DNA of 64,000 bases from Hirundichthys speculiger (Eukaryota > Chordata > Actinopteri > Beloniformes > Exocoetidae). Of this stretch, positions 10,913-22,821 are shown piece after piece. A program made the translations under genes and the position numbers. The first letter of the stretch is position 1, and the number at the start of each line of letters is the position of its first letter. Location: assembly GCA_018398805.1 (NCBI GenBank), contig JAGFBZ010000945.1:1-64000 (forward strand). Reading direction: 5' to 3'. A model generated the notes under the pieces. It saw only the letters and a program-made list of their open reading frames with translations, ran no database searches and was not told where the DNA came from.

Positions 10913-12165
10913 ATGATCCTAAGATCATTACATCAGTACTATGAATGAAACCAAAAACTGTTTTAACTCTTTAAATGAACAGATATTTATTTTTTTACAA
11001 TGAAAAACTACTGACAAGCCTCTCGAACATTTTCGTAAAGCTATCAAACAAACCTATTTGATATCTCACAATAACTTGAATAAGGTTCATTACTGACTGA
11101 TATAAAAACATAAAGGCTCCTTGAACTGATGGAAATACATACATCAGAATTATTAACTGAAAAAGTACATTCCTAAATGACAATAAAAATAATGTACAGT
11201 GCAATAATGTACTGACATGAGTTAGACTTGTCTGTGTGAATAAACTGAAAAAGTGCACTCCATAGTAACAAAAAAATTATGTTTTAAGCAGTGATTCCCA
11301 AAGTGTGGGCCACGGCCCCCTGGTGGGCCGTCGTGGTACTGCAGGTGGGCTGTAAGAGGTCATTAAAATTAAACAAATATGTTTTAAATCCTCGATCTTT
11401 TTAAAATATGTTTTTAATTACTTTATTACTGCAAAATATTCATGAGATGATTAAAAAAACATGAAGAAGTAATGAAAAAAAAAACACTTAAGCGTTATTC
11501 TACTACCCTCTTAACTTAATATGACAAGTGTCATTTTATTTGTTGACCTCTTATATTAACATCAGAACATAGCTTCTAGTCCTGTATGTTGATCACAGTT
11601 GTGATTAAAGGTTTTGGTGGGCCGCGGAAATTTTTCACATTTCAAATTGGGCCTTGGTATTCTGAAGTTTGGGAATGGCTGGTTCAAAGGATTTTGGCTT
11701 GTGGTTCCATTTAAATGATTGCCTTTAATTAAAGTAAATGAGGTTCAGTAGTTTTTGGGTTTTTTATTTTTAAATCTCATGGAAGCTTTAGATGAGAGAG
11801 ATAATGGCGATGAGCAGAGAGGAGAGGAGATGAGAGGAGAGACTAGCTGCTGGCTTGCTCAGGTTAGCTCAGGTTAGCTTCCGTTAGCGCGATTTAAAAA
11901 CTCCATGGAAGCGATGGTTATGTTTCAGGTGGCTGATCAGCTTTGACGTATTAAAGCTTGTGCTATTTGCACATTTGTCACAAATAACCACCAAACTATC
12001 TTCCTCTGAAACTTTAACAAAGTTCTACACCATCGCCGCCATGTTTGTTTGTATTTATCAGCGCACTGTTCCGCAATGCTGCATTCAAGGTGTAACGTAA
12101 ATTCCTCCGTTCCCTCGTTTGCTCATCGTTCTTTAAGCCTTATCTATTTATCTAAAAAAAGGAAA
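10913..12165 (-). mobile_element. Family C element fragment, interrupted by a hAT
   Basis: It is the reverse complement of the C copies at 13066, 37560 and 61857: TAAGATCATTACATCAGTAC at its left, GTGGCTGATCAGCTTTGACG inside and TTCAAGGTGTAACGTAAATT near the right. Both termini are missing. A CAG-type hAT lies inside at 11289-11681. Confidence 0.8.
11289..11681 (+). mobile_element. CAG-type hAT MITE, copy 1
   Basis: The ends are CAGTGATTCCCAAAGTGTGG and, inverted, AGTTTGGGAATGGCTG. The flanks gttttaag and gttcaaag match at 6/8. Related copies are at 19108-19471 (reverse) and 56658-56998. Confidence 0.85.
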
Positions 12166-12987
12166 TGCACTTGTGTCTGCAGGACATCCAAGTTCCTGCA
12201 GACACATCGGCTGTTTCCCAACTATGGAGCCCAGTTGGCCTGAGGTTTAAGGTGGAGGGGGCCTCAATGCACTTGCAGAACAATCATCTCTGTTCCCACT
12301 GATCACGTGACACCTGTTGAGTCGTGGTGGAGACCAACGAAGACACAAGCACATACTTTCTAATTCCCAGTTTTAACAGACAAAAATTCTCCAAAAAAAA
12401 GGAAAAAAAAATTCCCATAATGCCAGTATGCATCGACTCTCATTGGTGCAGCTGCATCAGGATCAGTGCACCGTTCAGTGAACACACTAGAGGCAAACAA
12501 CCAAATGTACAAAGTCGTGAGTGATAATCAGAAGCTAAAACTGTCAGAATCAGGTTCAACAAGTCAGAGAGCAATGTCGAACTGTAGACACGTACAGTTA
12601 AAAAAAAAACAGTTCATCTCCAACATCTATAATGTAAAGATTTTTATGAGGATTCTGGTGTCTTTGTGTGGCAGTCAGAACTCCCATCCAGAACTGAACT
12701 AGAGAAATCCTGCACAAATCAGTGAGGGAAAGTTTGAATCCATCTGGGAGAAAGTAGCTTTGGTGCATAAACAAGCTTTAACAAATGGTGATGAAGGATT
12801 CGTGCCCTCCTGAGGTTCAAGAGAAATAAAAAGGCCACAAACTCTCATCTGGAGCCAGACTGTCCTGTGATCATCTCAGAAGAAACTGAGCTTCTCAAGT
12901 GAAGCATCTGCAGGTGACGATACTTAAAAAGTTTTTACTCTATAATTGTTCTATTGTGCTTGAACAACAGGTAGAAGATCATAGAAA
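12166..12987. other. Intron; unidentified, possibly decayed transposon
   Basis: No copy elsewhere in the window. Text such as GAGGTTCAAGAGAAATAAAA has the look of old repeat DNA, but I cannot name a family. Confidence 0.3.
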
Positions 12988-12998
12988 TATATATATTA

Positions 12999-13065
<67 letters not shown>
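12988..13065 (+). repeat. (TA)n microsatellite
   Basis: About 75 bases of nearly pure TA. Family C copy 2 begins where the run ends. Confidence 0.95.
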
Positions 13066-13068
<3 letters not shown>

Positions 13069-14172
13069 GGTGCACGACAACTATCGGGCCGATAACAGGA
13101 AATTATGACGTCATCCCGATAAGTCCGATATCATAAGGAATAGTCCCGATAACATATATATTTTTGTCAACACGGCCAGTGCCTCGCTCCCTCTGATTCT
13201 TGAATGACCGACAGTGAATGTTATGTTTAAGTGACATCGGCATAATCAGAAAAACAATTTCTCAATAAGGAAAATCAAGAATATTCCCCTCATGCCAGAA
13301 AACAACTTGTTAACTCGGTCATAATTTTGGTAGTTGCTGACTTTAATTGAATATTCACAGTATTTTCCCTCATGTACACATTAAAAAAAAATAGAAAAAC
13401 GACTAGCAAACGAGGAACGGAGGAATTTACGTTCACACCTTGAATGCAGCCTGCAGCACAGCGTACTGATCACAACAAACATGGCGGCGTGGAACTTCGT
13501 TAAAGTTTCAGAAGAAGATAGTTTGGTGGTTATTTGTGACGAATCCTCCGAGTGAATTCTACGAGGAGGGAAGCACAAGCTTTAATACGTAAAACCTGAT
13601 CAGCCACCTACAACATAACAATCACTTCCATGGAGTTTTAATGGAAGCTAATGTGAGCTAACGGAAGCTAATGCTAACGTGCGCAAGCCAGCAGCAGTCT
13701 CTCCTCTCCCTCATTCCTCTCATCTAAAGCTTCCATGAGATTAAAAAATAAAAAACAAAAACTACTGAACCTCATTTACTTTAATTAAAGGTGTTAATTT
13801 AAATGGAAACCACAAGCCAAAATCCTTTAAACGTTAATCTTTTTTCAGTTTGTAATTCTGATGCATGTATTTCCATCAGTTCAAGGAGCCTTTATTTTTT
13901 ATATCAGACAGTAATGAACCTTATTTAAGTTAATGTGAGATATCAAATAGGTTTGTTTGATAGCTTTATGAAAATGTTTGAGAGGCTTGCCAATAGTTTT
14001 TCATTGGAAAAAATAAATATCTGTTCATTTAAAAAAAAGTCAAAACTCTTTTTGATTTTGCTCATAGTATTGATGTAATGATCTTAGGTATATGTGTGTG
14101 TTATCAGTATCGGCCTTTAGGAGCTGAAAGTTATCGGTATCGGCCTTAAAAAACAGTTATCCTGCATCCCCA
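13066..14172 (+). mobile_element. Family C hAT-like element, copy 2
   Basis: It starts TAGGGTGCACGACAACTATC and ends CAGTTATCCTGCATCCCCAA. It is colinear with 61857-62975. Around 13490 it carries ATGGCGGCGTGGAACTTCG, which opens a 24-codon frame starting MAAWNFVKVSEED. Confidence 0.83.
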
Positions 14173-15613
14173 ATATAGATATATGAGAAAAAAAGAGTGG
14201 GCAGAGAAACTGGAAGATTTAAATGTTTGGCATTTTCAGTGAGCTTCGTTTCTGCTGGTCATCACTTTGAGCCTGAAGATAGTTTAAAGTTTACGTGTCG
14301 TGCTTTGTTTTTGTAAAACAGAGAGAATATCTGGAGGTTACAGCAAAAGAACTTCAAAACTCATCAAAAACCAACAGTGAAAAATAGGGGAGGGGGGGCA
14401 GAGGACGAAGAACGGGCGTGAAGAAACTCCCCCGGGACCGGCCCGCGCACCGCGTGCAGGTGTGAGTGTGCGTGCGCCGCCCCGGCCACGCGGAGCACAC
14501 GTGAAGGGGAGGGCGACTCAGCACTATCCGGGCCGCTGATGAACGATCCGACTTTTGTTTTAGTGGCAGGGAGGAATTTGGAGGGTCGCGCGACTGCTCC
14601 GAATAATGCTGCCCTCGTCTGTTTGTCTGCAAACCAAGCATTAGTGCGCTCGTATCGGGAAACAGTTACCCTTGAGTCAGAGCGCAGCAAAAAAACACGG
14701 TCCAAACGTCGCCGCAACCCCCGCCGGAGCCCCCTTCAGGGGAGCCACCAGGAAACAGACCGCAGTGTTAACGCCAGCGGGGGGGGGGGGGGATCATAAC
14801 ATATGACTGGAAGTGACAGGGAAATGACAAATGTGATAAGTAATGAGTAAATGAATGAAGTGGGGATAAAAGGGGATGAAGGCAGGAGTGAATGCGGGGA
14901 AAGGAGGAGATGAGTGAAGAAGAGGGAGAGCTGCCTCGCTTTATTGCCTGGTCTCTTACATCCTGTGCTGATCGATACTCCAGCAATAAAGAAGATGAGC
15001 GCTCGCTCCCTGTGCGTGTGTGCGCGTGTGCGTGTGCATGGATATACAGTATGAGGTGGTGTGCTTATCTGGGATGGGGGTGCGTCTCTAACGTTCACGC
15101 CAGAAATAAAAGCGGAGGAACGTCAACGACGGTGACGTGAAATCTGATCAAACAGAAAGTCAAATATAAAAAATAATTAAAGAAAAGAGCAGCAACAGAG
15201 TAAACAGAAGGGGTTGAGAAAATTAAATACTGGCTCAGAGGTGGGTGGTGGTGGGGGGGTAGGGGGGGGGGTGGGGAGAGGGCCAGGCTGTAATTTATCC
15301 TCCAGAGTGCATGCTTTATGGCTTTCTTAATTCAACTCCTGATACTATTAATGGAGTTAATGTTGAGATTATATCTATTTTCTGGTGGTGGGGGCTGAAA
15401 TGCTGCAGCTGATACCCCCCACACACCCCCCCACTCCCAAACTGCCACCAGCCAGTAAATCACCTTCCACGCTGCTCGAAGCTAAAACTAGGTAGGAGCA
15501 CGGCATTGTGGGTAGGGAGAGGTTCGCTTCCTGTTGCAGTGGGAGACGGTTTCAGTGGTTTAACGACGTAAACGAACTGAGCTAAACTCGATGCTGAGCT
15601 TCTTACTCCAACT
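14173..15613. other. zc3h3 intron
   Basis: A CpG-rich patch lies at 14400-14530, a G run at 14780-14791, and G/C-rich runs at 15240-15290 and 15415-15435. The AT-rich block 15300-15400 (…ATTAATGGAGTTAATG…) looks like a possible conserved non-coding element. Confidence 0.4.
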
Positions 15614-17186
15614 TAGGGCTGTAGAGATACACTAATCTCACGATACGATACACGATATTCGGCTCACGATACGATATATATATCGATATTCCTCTTACAA
15701 TACATTTACATCATTTTCTGAAAGATTTTAAAGGGACAAAGTGATTTTGGTGAGATCTTGTGAGTGTTCCGATGACTTTGTTCGAATTAATTGAACTGAA
15801 AGCAACAATTACACATTATATGGCTGACAGACAGCTTGCAAATGCTGGACAAAATGAAAAAAAGATTTGTTGAGAAAAATAGTTTCATTTATTTTAACCG
15901 TGCAAATTGTTGCTGTCAAGCTTTTAAAAGTGGGACATGGGGGTTTTGGAAGAAGCTTAGAATATTGATACCCGCCACTGAAAAATCGATACTGGATAAA
16001 ATATCTATATTAGGGCTGGGCAAGTTAACGCATTATCGCATTAACTCGTTAGTTTATTAACGCCGACATTTATTTTATCGCCCGTTAACGCATGTCGCTC
16101 ACATGCTTTTGTTTTGAAAAGTCTGTTACTGGCTGCTGCGGAACCGGAAGAGAATTGGCAGGTAAACATGCGGAAAAGCTAAAACAGACTTGAAGAACGG
16201 TAAAAATCCGTGAAGTTCAGGTAATAACTCAGGTAGCAATATTAACAATTCTGTCTGAAAAAAAAATTTTGGTCTGCAACAAATCTTTCCCGTCATTCCT
16301 TCATGTTCCATCAGATCTGCTCCATGTGTTCACTGTCCTGCTGTTCTCTAGCTGGTTACTGCAGTGCGGCTCCATCTAGTGGCACAGATGTGTAATGACA
16401 ACAGAAAGTCCAGTCCTCCATTATAAAACAAATTCAGTTCTGTGGCCCACTTTTTAATTTCGTATTTTTAATCCAAGTCTAAAATTGAAATATAAAAAAC
16501 AGGCTTTTTTTTTTTTTAGTTTTTTTGTGTTAGATTAAAAAACCAAAAACATAATAAAATGTCACTTTAATTTTTTTTTTAGTTTTGATCGACAATTGAA
16601 AACGGAAAGAATGATTGATACACGGATTGGTAAAGTTACTGAACTTTAACATGGAAATTTTCATTTTAAAGTTCTCCCAGACGGAGGATTCAACAGAAAC
16701 AAGGTTATTTGTAACAACTGACAAGTTAAACTCCCCGTTAAAAGTTTCTGCTGTTACCTCAGAAATTACCTGTTTTAATGTTCTGATTGTGCTGAGACAC
16801 AATCATTTTGTTGGATTTCGTTTGTAGACTCTTTTTTATTTCTATAAAAACAGGATGACATCAATGCCCTGGCAGTGGCAATCAGCTTTATTTTATTTGA
16901 CATTTTTTAAGATGAGATTTACACTAAATATGTGTTACTGACAAGTGTTGATGTTAAAAGTGTTTGAACAACAAATGTTATGACACTTTAGTTCATATGG
17001 CAGCAGAACATTTAAATAAAAGTGCATTTTACACTACTTTTGAATTCATTATTTGATTTTGCGTATACAATGCGATTAATCGTGATTAATCAGGGAAATA
17101 ATGAAATTAATCACGATCACAAATTTTAATCGTTGCCCAGCCCTTATCGATATATATCGCAGAATTGATAAAATCGCTCAGCTCTA
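15614..17186 (+). mobile_element. Family E hAT-like element, copy 1, interrupted by family A
   Basis: It runs from TAGGGCTGTAGAGATACAC to GCTCAGCTCTA and is flanked by a perfect 8-bp duplication CTCCAACT (15606-15613 and 17187-17194). A family A copy is inserted at 16011-17145. Without the insertion the element would be about 430 bp, like copy 2 at 25942-26388. Confidence 0.9.
16011..17145 (+). mobile_element. Family A element, copy 3, nested in family E
   Basis: It runs from TAGGGCTGGGCAAGTTAACG to CGTTGCCCAGCCCTT. The target duplication is atctatat (16003-16010) and atcgatat (17146-17153), 7/8. Its right end carries the private changes ataatgaaattaatcacgat, shared only with the copy at 56311. 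Confidence 0.9.
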
Positions 17187-17194
17187 CTCCAACT

Positions 17195-18981
17195 GTAAAT
17201 AAATTACAAGAATGCTTCGTACGGACGGACAGATTCATCAAGTCTCCGGAGGATCCGGAGGAATCTCTGTGCTGGACGCCTCGTGGTCTCCAGGCCCTCC
17301 GACTGGACTGCGCTTAAAAACCGACGCGATCCTGCGATGGATAACGGCGCCCGTGCACAGCAGCGCTCCTATAAATCACTGTCTGAGGACACAGCTGGCG
17401 GCGCCGTCCGAGGCCGAGGACACGGACCATCCAGCTGGCGGTACGAGGGGACAGCAGTCTGGGAAGGAACCCGTTTATAGCGACATATGCTCCCACACCG
17501 CCCTGATACTGGGACCATTCATTCAAAAAACATCTGAGCAGCGTCACTGTACCAGAAGTCTGGTATTTATTACACTGCATGAAGTCCAGCTGTGAGGAAG
17601 CTAGGAGATAGGAGCTGAGGAGCCGTGAGGACAGAGATCAGGGGGGGTGATAGGCCGAAGACGAAGAGCAGCCGTCCGGAGTTAAGAGCAGAGAATATGA
17701 GCTCTCGCTCCACTCAATAGCTTCAAACCGATAAAAGTGCTGCTGGTCTTTGGAGTTTAACAGATAGATAAGCACGAGAGAGCGGGGGGGGGGGGGGGGG
17801 GGGGGATCTCTCCCAGGGGACCTGACCTGTCCCCCTCCCTCCCTCCCCGTCTCCGTCTCTTCACTTCAACCCACATGGTGATATTTCACAGGACGTCAAG
17901 GGGCTCAAATTGAAAATCCCTTGATGAATCAATATTTACTGCAGCAGCTAAATGAATAGTAATAAGTCACCAGAGTGCATCCACAGATCAAGACCCGCCG
18001 TCCCACCAAATCTAGATTACACAAATGATCTGGCGAGCGGACTCAAATACCACGAAGGATCCCGACAAAACCGAGACTTTTAAAATCGGTTCGAAACCAT
18101 CAGTTCGCTTCACCGACGTTCGGGGTGTTGCGACATGAAAGAGCGGTTACACAGAAAAATGAATAAATGAAGAATAATAATCCTGCAAATGCTTCAGGAG
18201 ACCTTATAATGGACCAATCAGAGCCAAGAGGATGGGGGGGGGGAGGGTGGCAGCGGCTCCAAAGGACAATAACCCATTAAAAAAATTAAAAATAAAAATC
18301 TCCATCATCCAGGACATGGTAACCCTAAAAAAAACTTCTTTCCTGGCTTCCTAAAGGTGGTACAAATCATTCATTTCTGTGACTTATTGAACTCACATGT
18401 AAATCTGTGACTCAGCCAGCAGAGACATCCAAAGTCAGGACACGTTTTGGTTTCGAAGAAACTGAAAATTTTGAAATCGTGATGTCCGACGAAAAAAAAA
18501 AAAGAAGCAGCTTTTCAACAAGATGCTCCATCAGAACCCCGCAGTGTTTCTGCTGGGGATCGTATCTAAAATGCTTCCTAAATCCCACCAACAGTAGCCT
18601 TGAGGTGCTTCACCACTAACCTGTTCTACTCCGGGCCAGATTGACACCATGAATGTAACAAAATGCAATGAAAATCAAAATATATTAAACTACACCTTGT
18701 TAGAAAACAGTATCTGTATTTATTATGTATTCAAGAGTCAAATATTTAACTCATTATTATATTTAACTCAAGGTTTGTGGTTGTAAAACTGCTCTTGCAG
18801 AGGTGATGGTTAGAAGCGATTCTTTGTTTTTCTTGCAGGCTAAATTTAGCATACTTAGCTCCGTGTTTGCTGTCAAAACGCCGACGTAGATTAAACTCTT
18901 TCACGACTGACACCCGCCACATAACACAAAAGACATACTGTTATTTCACCTTGAGGTACAAATTTGTATTCGTTTTCCCGT
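17195..18981. other. zc3h3 intron, unique sequence
   Basis: The first 80 bases (to about 17274) reappear inside the family A copy at 58.7 kb. There is a G run at about 17784-17805. The stretch 17885-18000 (…GATGAATCAATATTTACTGC…) is AT-rich and clean, a candidate conserved element. No exon seen. Confidence 0.4.
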
Positions 18982-19582
18982 CTTGATGTCTTGCTCATGG
19001 TTATGTACTGTTATCGTTGTGGGTAATGACGAAATGCTTTATGGGAGATGTAGTTTATGGTCGATATGCGCTTTAAAACCGTGTAAGCTTATTTTAAGTC
19101 TTTAAATCAGCCATTCCCTAACTTCAGAGTACCAAGGCCCGATTTGAAATGTGAAAAATCTCCGCGGCCAAAACCTCAAATCACAACTGTGATCAACATT
19201 CAGGACTAGAAGCTATGTTCTGACATTTATGTAAGGGGTCAATAAATAAGATGACACTTGTCATATTAAATTAAGATGACGGTAGAATAACACTAAACTG
19301 GTTTGTTTTATTACTTCTTAATGTTTTTAAATCATGTCGTTAATATTTTACATATTTAAAAAAGATTGAGGATTTAAAACATGTTTTTTTAATTTTAATG
19401 ACTTCTCAAGGCCCACCTGCAGTACCGCGACGCCCACCAGGGGGCCGCGGCCCACACTTTGGGAATCCCGGCTTTAATATTGGTTTAAAATTTAAGCCAA
19501 CAATGCACAAGTTCTCGAGGGCCACATAAAATGACGTGGCGGGCCACATTTGGCCCGCGGGCCTTGTGTTTGACACATGTGT
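18982..19582 (+). mobile_element. hAT-like repeat, copy 1, interrupted
   Basis: It is colinear with 21294-21514 (CTTGATGTCTTGCTCATGG … GGCCCGCGGGCCTTGTGTTT, ending TTGACACATGTG), a typical Charlie-like hAT right end. It is split by a reverse CAG-type hAT at 19108-19471. Confidence 0.75.
19108..19471 (-). mobile_element. CAG-type hAT MITE, copy 2 (reverse)
   Basis: It runs from CAGCCATTCCCTAACTTCAG to CACACTTTGGGAATCCCGG, the inverse of 11289-11681. Flanks ctttaaat and ctttaata match at 6/8. The paralog at 21294-21514 shows the uninterrupted site AAGTCTTAAAATATTGG. Confidence 0.85.
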
Positions 19583-19870
19583 TTTAGAGTTTAACACGTG
19601 AACTACGCAGCTGAACAGTGAAAGCAGGAAGGACGTGACAGAGCCGTGACGGCGTGAAGAAGACCCACCCACGTGTCTCTGTTCGTACCCCTCCCTGTCC
19701 CTGCTGGTGTAGATTAACGGGGGAGGGAGACTGGGGGAAATGGTTTACTCTGTGGGTTATCTACTGTGTAAATATGAGAACCATAAATTTGCGACCTCTT
19801 CCCCTCACGTTACACATGACGGGGTCCAGTCCCAGTAAAGCCAGAACGGCGGGATGTTGACGTGGACTAC

Positions 19871-20036
19871 CTGGCCGACTGGATCCGCTTGGCTCTCCAG
19901 GAGAGCGCTGGGTTGTAGTGCGTGGCGTGCGTCGTGCCGGTTCCCGGACGGGTCACCATCTTGTAGCGGGTCCTGAAGACCCGCTGCGACGCGGGGCTGC
20001 GGTGGTGGTAGGAGGAGGAGGAGGAGGAGGAGGAAC
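19871..20036 (-). CDS. zc3h3: zc3h3 internal exon: RYK / SWRAKR basic region
   Basis: This 166-nt exon has acceptor ctgtccacag at its right side and donor GTAGTCC at its left. It enters with two bases of a split codon and leaves with AG. The peptide begins with eight serines from a TCC repeat, then YHHRSPASQRVFRTRYKM, VTRPGTGTTHATHYNPALSW and RAKRIQSA. ZC3H3 of other vertebrates has the same layout here (TRYRIVKKTP, then a loop, then SWRARRL and a serine/arginine stretch), so assignment is by motif order. It precedes the exon at 9492-9649 with matching phase (AG plus G gives Arg). The region is basic and probably disordered; no enzymatic domain is expected. The poly-Ser run is encoded by a pure trinucleotide repeat and may vary in length. 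Confidence 0.88.
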
Positions 20037-20659
20037 CTGTGGACAGCAGGAATTAGGTGAAGATGAGCGAGACGTTCTGCAAAGTGACAATCGGACCGAG
20101 CAGAGTCAAAAGCCCTGCCGGCGAACACGTGGGACACGTCCGTGTCATTTCAGAACACGTAAAAACTGCACACGCCCACAGAAGTTGGAGAACTCTGGCA
20201 GGTGTGCTCTTTAATAAGCTTCACATATAAAAATGAGGGGGAATAACAGAGGCAGAATTTTTATGAGTCTAATAAATCACGCGCTCCGTCTCTTCCTGCT
20301 CGCCCCTCATCCCTCCCGCCTTCCTCCTCACTTTAAGTCTCATTCGTTATATCATTTTACAAATCCATCAGAGAGGAGGCATCAGTGGAGAGAGATCAGA
20401 ATAAGAAAAGGAGGGGTTGGGGGGGGGGGGGGTGTGCTTTTTATTTATTTATTTGCCTGAATATCCATCATGTTGTTTTATGATGGCCCGGCCCGGCTGA
20501 CGCACACACAGGAGAATTTGCATCGAGGATCATCGAGTCTCTGCTCAATTCGTTTACAGAGTACACAAACTTCACGGGCCGGCGGGGGGGGTCTACTCAA
20601 GCCTGAAATGTGAAGAAGTGTAAAAGTTTCTTAGAAGTCAACCCAAAGAGGCATGTGCA
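20037..20659. other. zc3h3 long intron, start
   Basis: It contains a G run at 20418-20431. The stretch 20505-20545 includes the octamer ATTTGCAT. No transposon recognised. Confidence 0.4.
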
Positions 20660-21181
20660 GAATAGTCGGTTTTCACGCCACGTCAACAGTTTGTTAAAAA
20701 TCAGGGAGAACGATGCCAGAAGTTGTCAGAGGAAAGGAGGCGCTTGTGGTTAGCAAAGCTAAACCAAGACCTGCGTGGCAAAAATCTGGACAACATCCAA
20801 ATTTGTTCGTCCCATTTCGTGTCAGGTAAGTTAAGTGTAATGTGGTTAGCTCTTAATTTCACACTTGAACAATTATCAAGAAAAAAAGCTCTTAATTTCT
20901 AGTCTAATGATAACATCAAGCTACCACCTAGCTACGCTAGCAACAGAGTTCTTAAACGTAGAGCTACAATGTGCTATATTTCTCATTGTATTCCAGGTAA
21001 AAGGTCTGACCTTTATCAAAAGGATGACCCAGATTAGGTGCCATCTGTTGGAATGACGGGTAGAAACCAGCTAGTTTACGATGTCTGGGTACGCAGCTTT
21101 GTTTACGTTGCCGAGTGCCTCCAAGATGGCGACTTCCGGTTGGATGACGCGCTGATGACGCGCCGTGAAAACCGACTATTC
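20660..21181. mobile_element. MITE with perfect 18-bp terminal inverted repeats
   Basis: It begins GAATAGTCGGTTTTCACG (20660-20677) and ends with the exact reverse complement (21164-21181). Length is 522 bp, with no ORF of note and no clear target duplication. I do not recognise the family. Confidence 0.8.
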
Positions 21182-21293
21182 GTTTTCTCATCGTTCATGA
21201 AACTGTCTTCCTTGTGCATCAAATTTTCTTTTCTTGGACATGTTTAGGTTAGTTTGTAGAGGTTTTTCTAAAGTTCGTCAGTTCTGAAAGTTG

Positions 21294-21514
21294 TCTTGAT
21301 GTCTTGCTCATGGTTATATATCTTGTGGGTATCAACGAAATGCATTATGGGAGATGTAGTTTATTGTCCATATGCGCTTTAAAGCGCCATAAGCTTATTT
21401 TAAGTCTTAAAATATTGGTTCAAAATTTAAGCCAACATTGCACAAGCTTTCGAGGGCCACATAAAATGACGTGGCGGGCCACATTTGGCCCGCGGGCCTT
21501 GTGTTTGACACATG
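21294..21514 (+). mobile_element. hAT-like repeat, copy 2 (uninterrupted)
   Basis: Same sequence as 18982-19582 without the insertion. It ends GGCCCGCGGGCCTTGTGTTT then GACACATGCG. Confidence 0.72.
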
Positions 21515-22821
21515 CGCTCTAGAGCCACAGCTGTGTCGTTTCACCGAGCTCCATTTTCCCAACAAGCAGCAACGATCACAAACCCCCGACCTCACCCTAA
21601 CCCCTCAGAAGAAGATCCAGATTCCCTCCGAGCCACCGAACGTGGAGGTAAAACATACGGGACGCGCTCATCACGAGGGTCAGAGCCGCTGCAGTAACTC
21701 AGCCTTTAAACTGCCTGTTTTCACTTCAATCATCTCATCCATCAAACTTTGGTCCTTGACCCGTTTGATTGGATTCTTCCCTCAAACACGCTCCAGTCAG
21801 ATTGATCTGAATCACAGCCACCCTCTGGTTAGACTTAAGGACGGCGTTTTTATGGGATGGAGAGAAAAACTTCATCTTTCTCAGCTGATCCCTTTGTGAA
21901 CAAAGGAATCAAACGTGTTCTCTCTAATAATAAGCTGCTCTTTAACTTCGACTAGTCAGTGAGAATAAAAATCTATAGATCCCAGTAGATTCCAGCATCT
22001 GTGGCTTTTATAGACAAGGACTCACCGCTTTGTAGCAAATTATGAATTATTTGAATTTTACAAGCTGCACGATGCTTTGTTGTTGCTCAACATGTTCATT
22101 CAAATGTTCCCTTTCCCTCCAAAAAACAAAATAAAACTTGTCTGTCTGGACAGATCATCCTCTGCTGTGGTCAGAGGCAGCGCTCCATCTTCCTAATGAG
22201 CACAGGAAAAAAAAAAAAGAGAAAGAAAGAAAGAAGGTGTGAGATGGGTAACAAATGAGCTCACTGGCTGCAAACCGCTCCGTTCCTGCCAAGGTTTTAA
22301 AGCTTAGATCTGGAAATATGAGATTATTTATCCTCTTTTACAGTCTGGCAAGCCTGTTCCGAAGTAATCCGACCTAAAAATTTAAGCTTTTCTCACTTGT
22401 TTCAAACCCTCGACCACTGACCAGATCTAAACTGGAAACGAGACTTCTACTCCAGTAAAAACATCTCGCCGTGCAGACAGCTAATGTCACGAACACCGAG
22501 TCATTTTCACCCACATTTGACTTTGCAGAAAACAGTGTCCACTGGGGGGCAGCACTGGTTCAAACCCGTCGTTACCGCTGCCTTTGGGCTTTTTTTGTGT
22601 CACGTAAACCTAGACTACGCGAACTCCCGCCGACTCTGAGGCTGGAGGTTTAACTCAAGGATGAAACGGAGAAGGACATCGACAAGCATAGACAAGCGAT
22701 CCGGTCGACTTCTACTGGAATGACGTGTATAATTAAAATGTATTCACCGTGAAGTTGGACGCCATTTCTCTACACTGACAAAACACTACCACAACCAGTT
22801 GAGGGGGGGGGGGGCTCAAAC
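21515..22821. other. Intron, unique sequence
   Basis: A-rich GAAA stretch at 22206-22235 and a G run at 22803-22814. No exon, no recognised repeat. Confidence 0.4.

Larger units (their letters stand above)
2487..20036 (-). other. zc3h3: zc3h3 gene, central part (five exons with introns)
   Basis: The gene runs right to left. Five exons join in phase: 20036-19871, 9649-9492, 4881-4806, 4408-4240 and 2556-2487, each with AG acceptor and GT donor. The deduced order of motifs (FRTRYKMVTRP, ALSWRAKRIQSAR, SFLQNRLR, YRVSANKLSRT, RAVQRSIAIIRHARQKRQ, KQYCMYYNRFGKCNRG, FLRGTCKQADGECPFSH) matches the order in vertebrate ZC3H3, known as a nuclear CCCH protein linked to poly(A) mRNA processing and export. 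The N-terminal exon and fingers 3-5 are not in the window. Introns are filled with transposons. The finger-1 exon has a frame break, so the intact product cannot be read straight from this sequence. Confidence 0.93.

Noticed and set aside
17212..17595. 127-codon ORF beside family E
   Set aside because: It begins in the family E flank, matches nothing known and lacks exon-like splice signals in phase with zc3h3.
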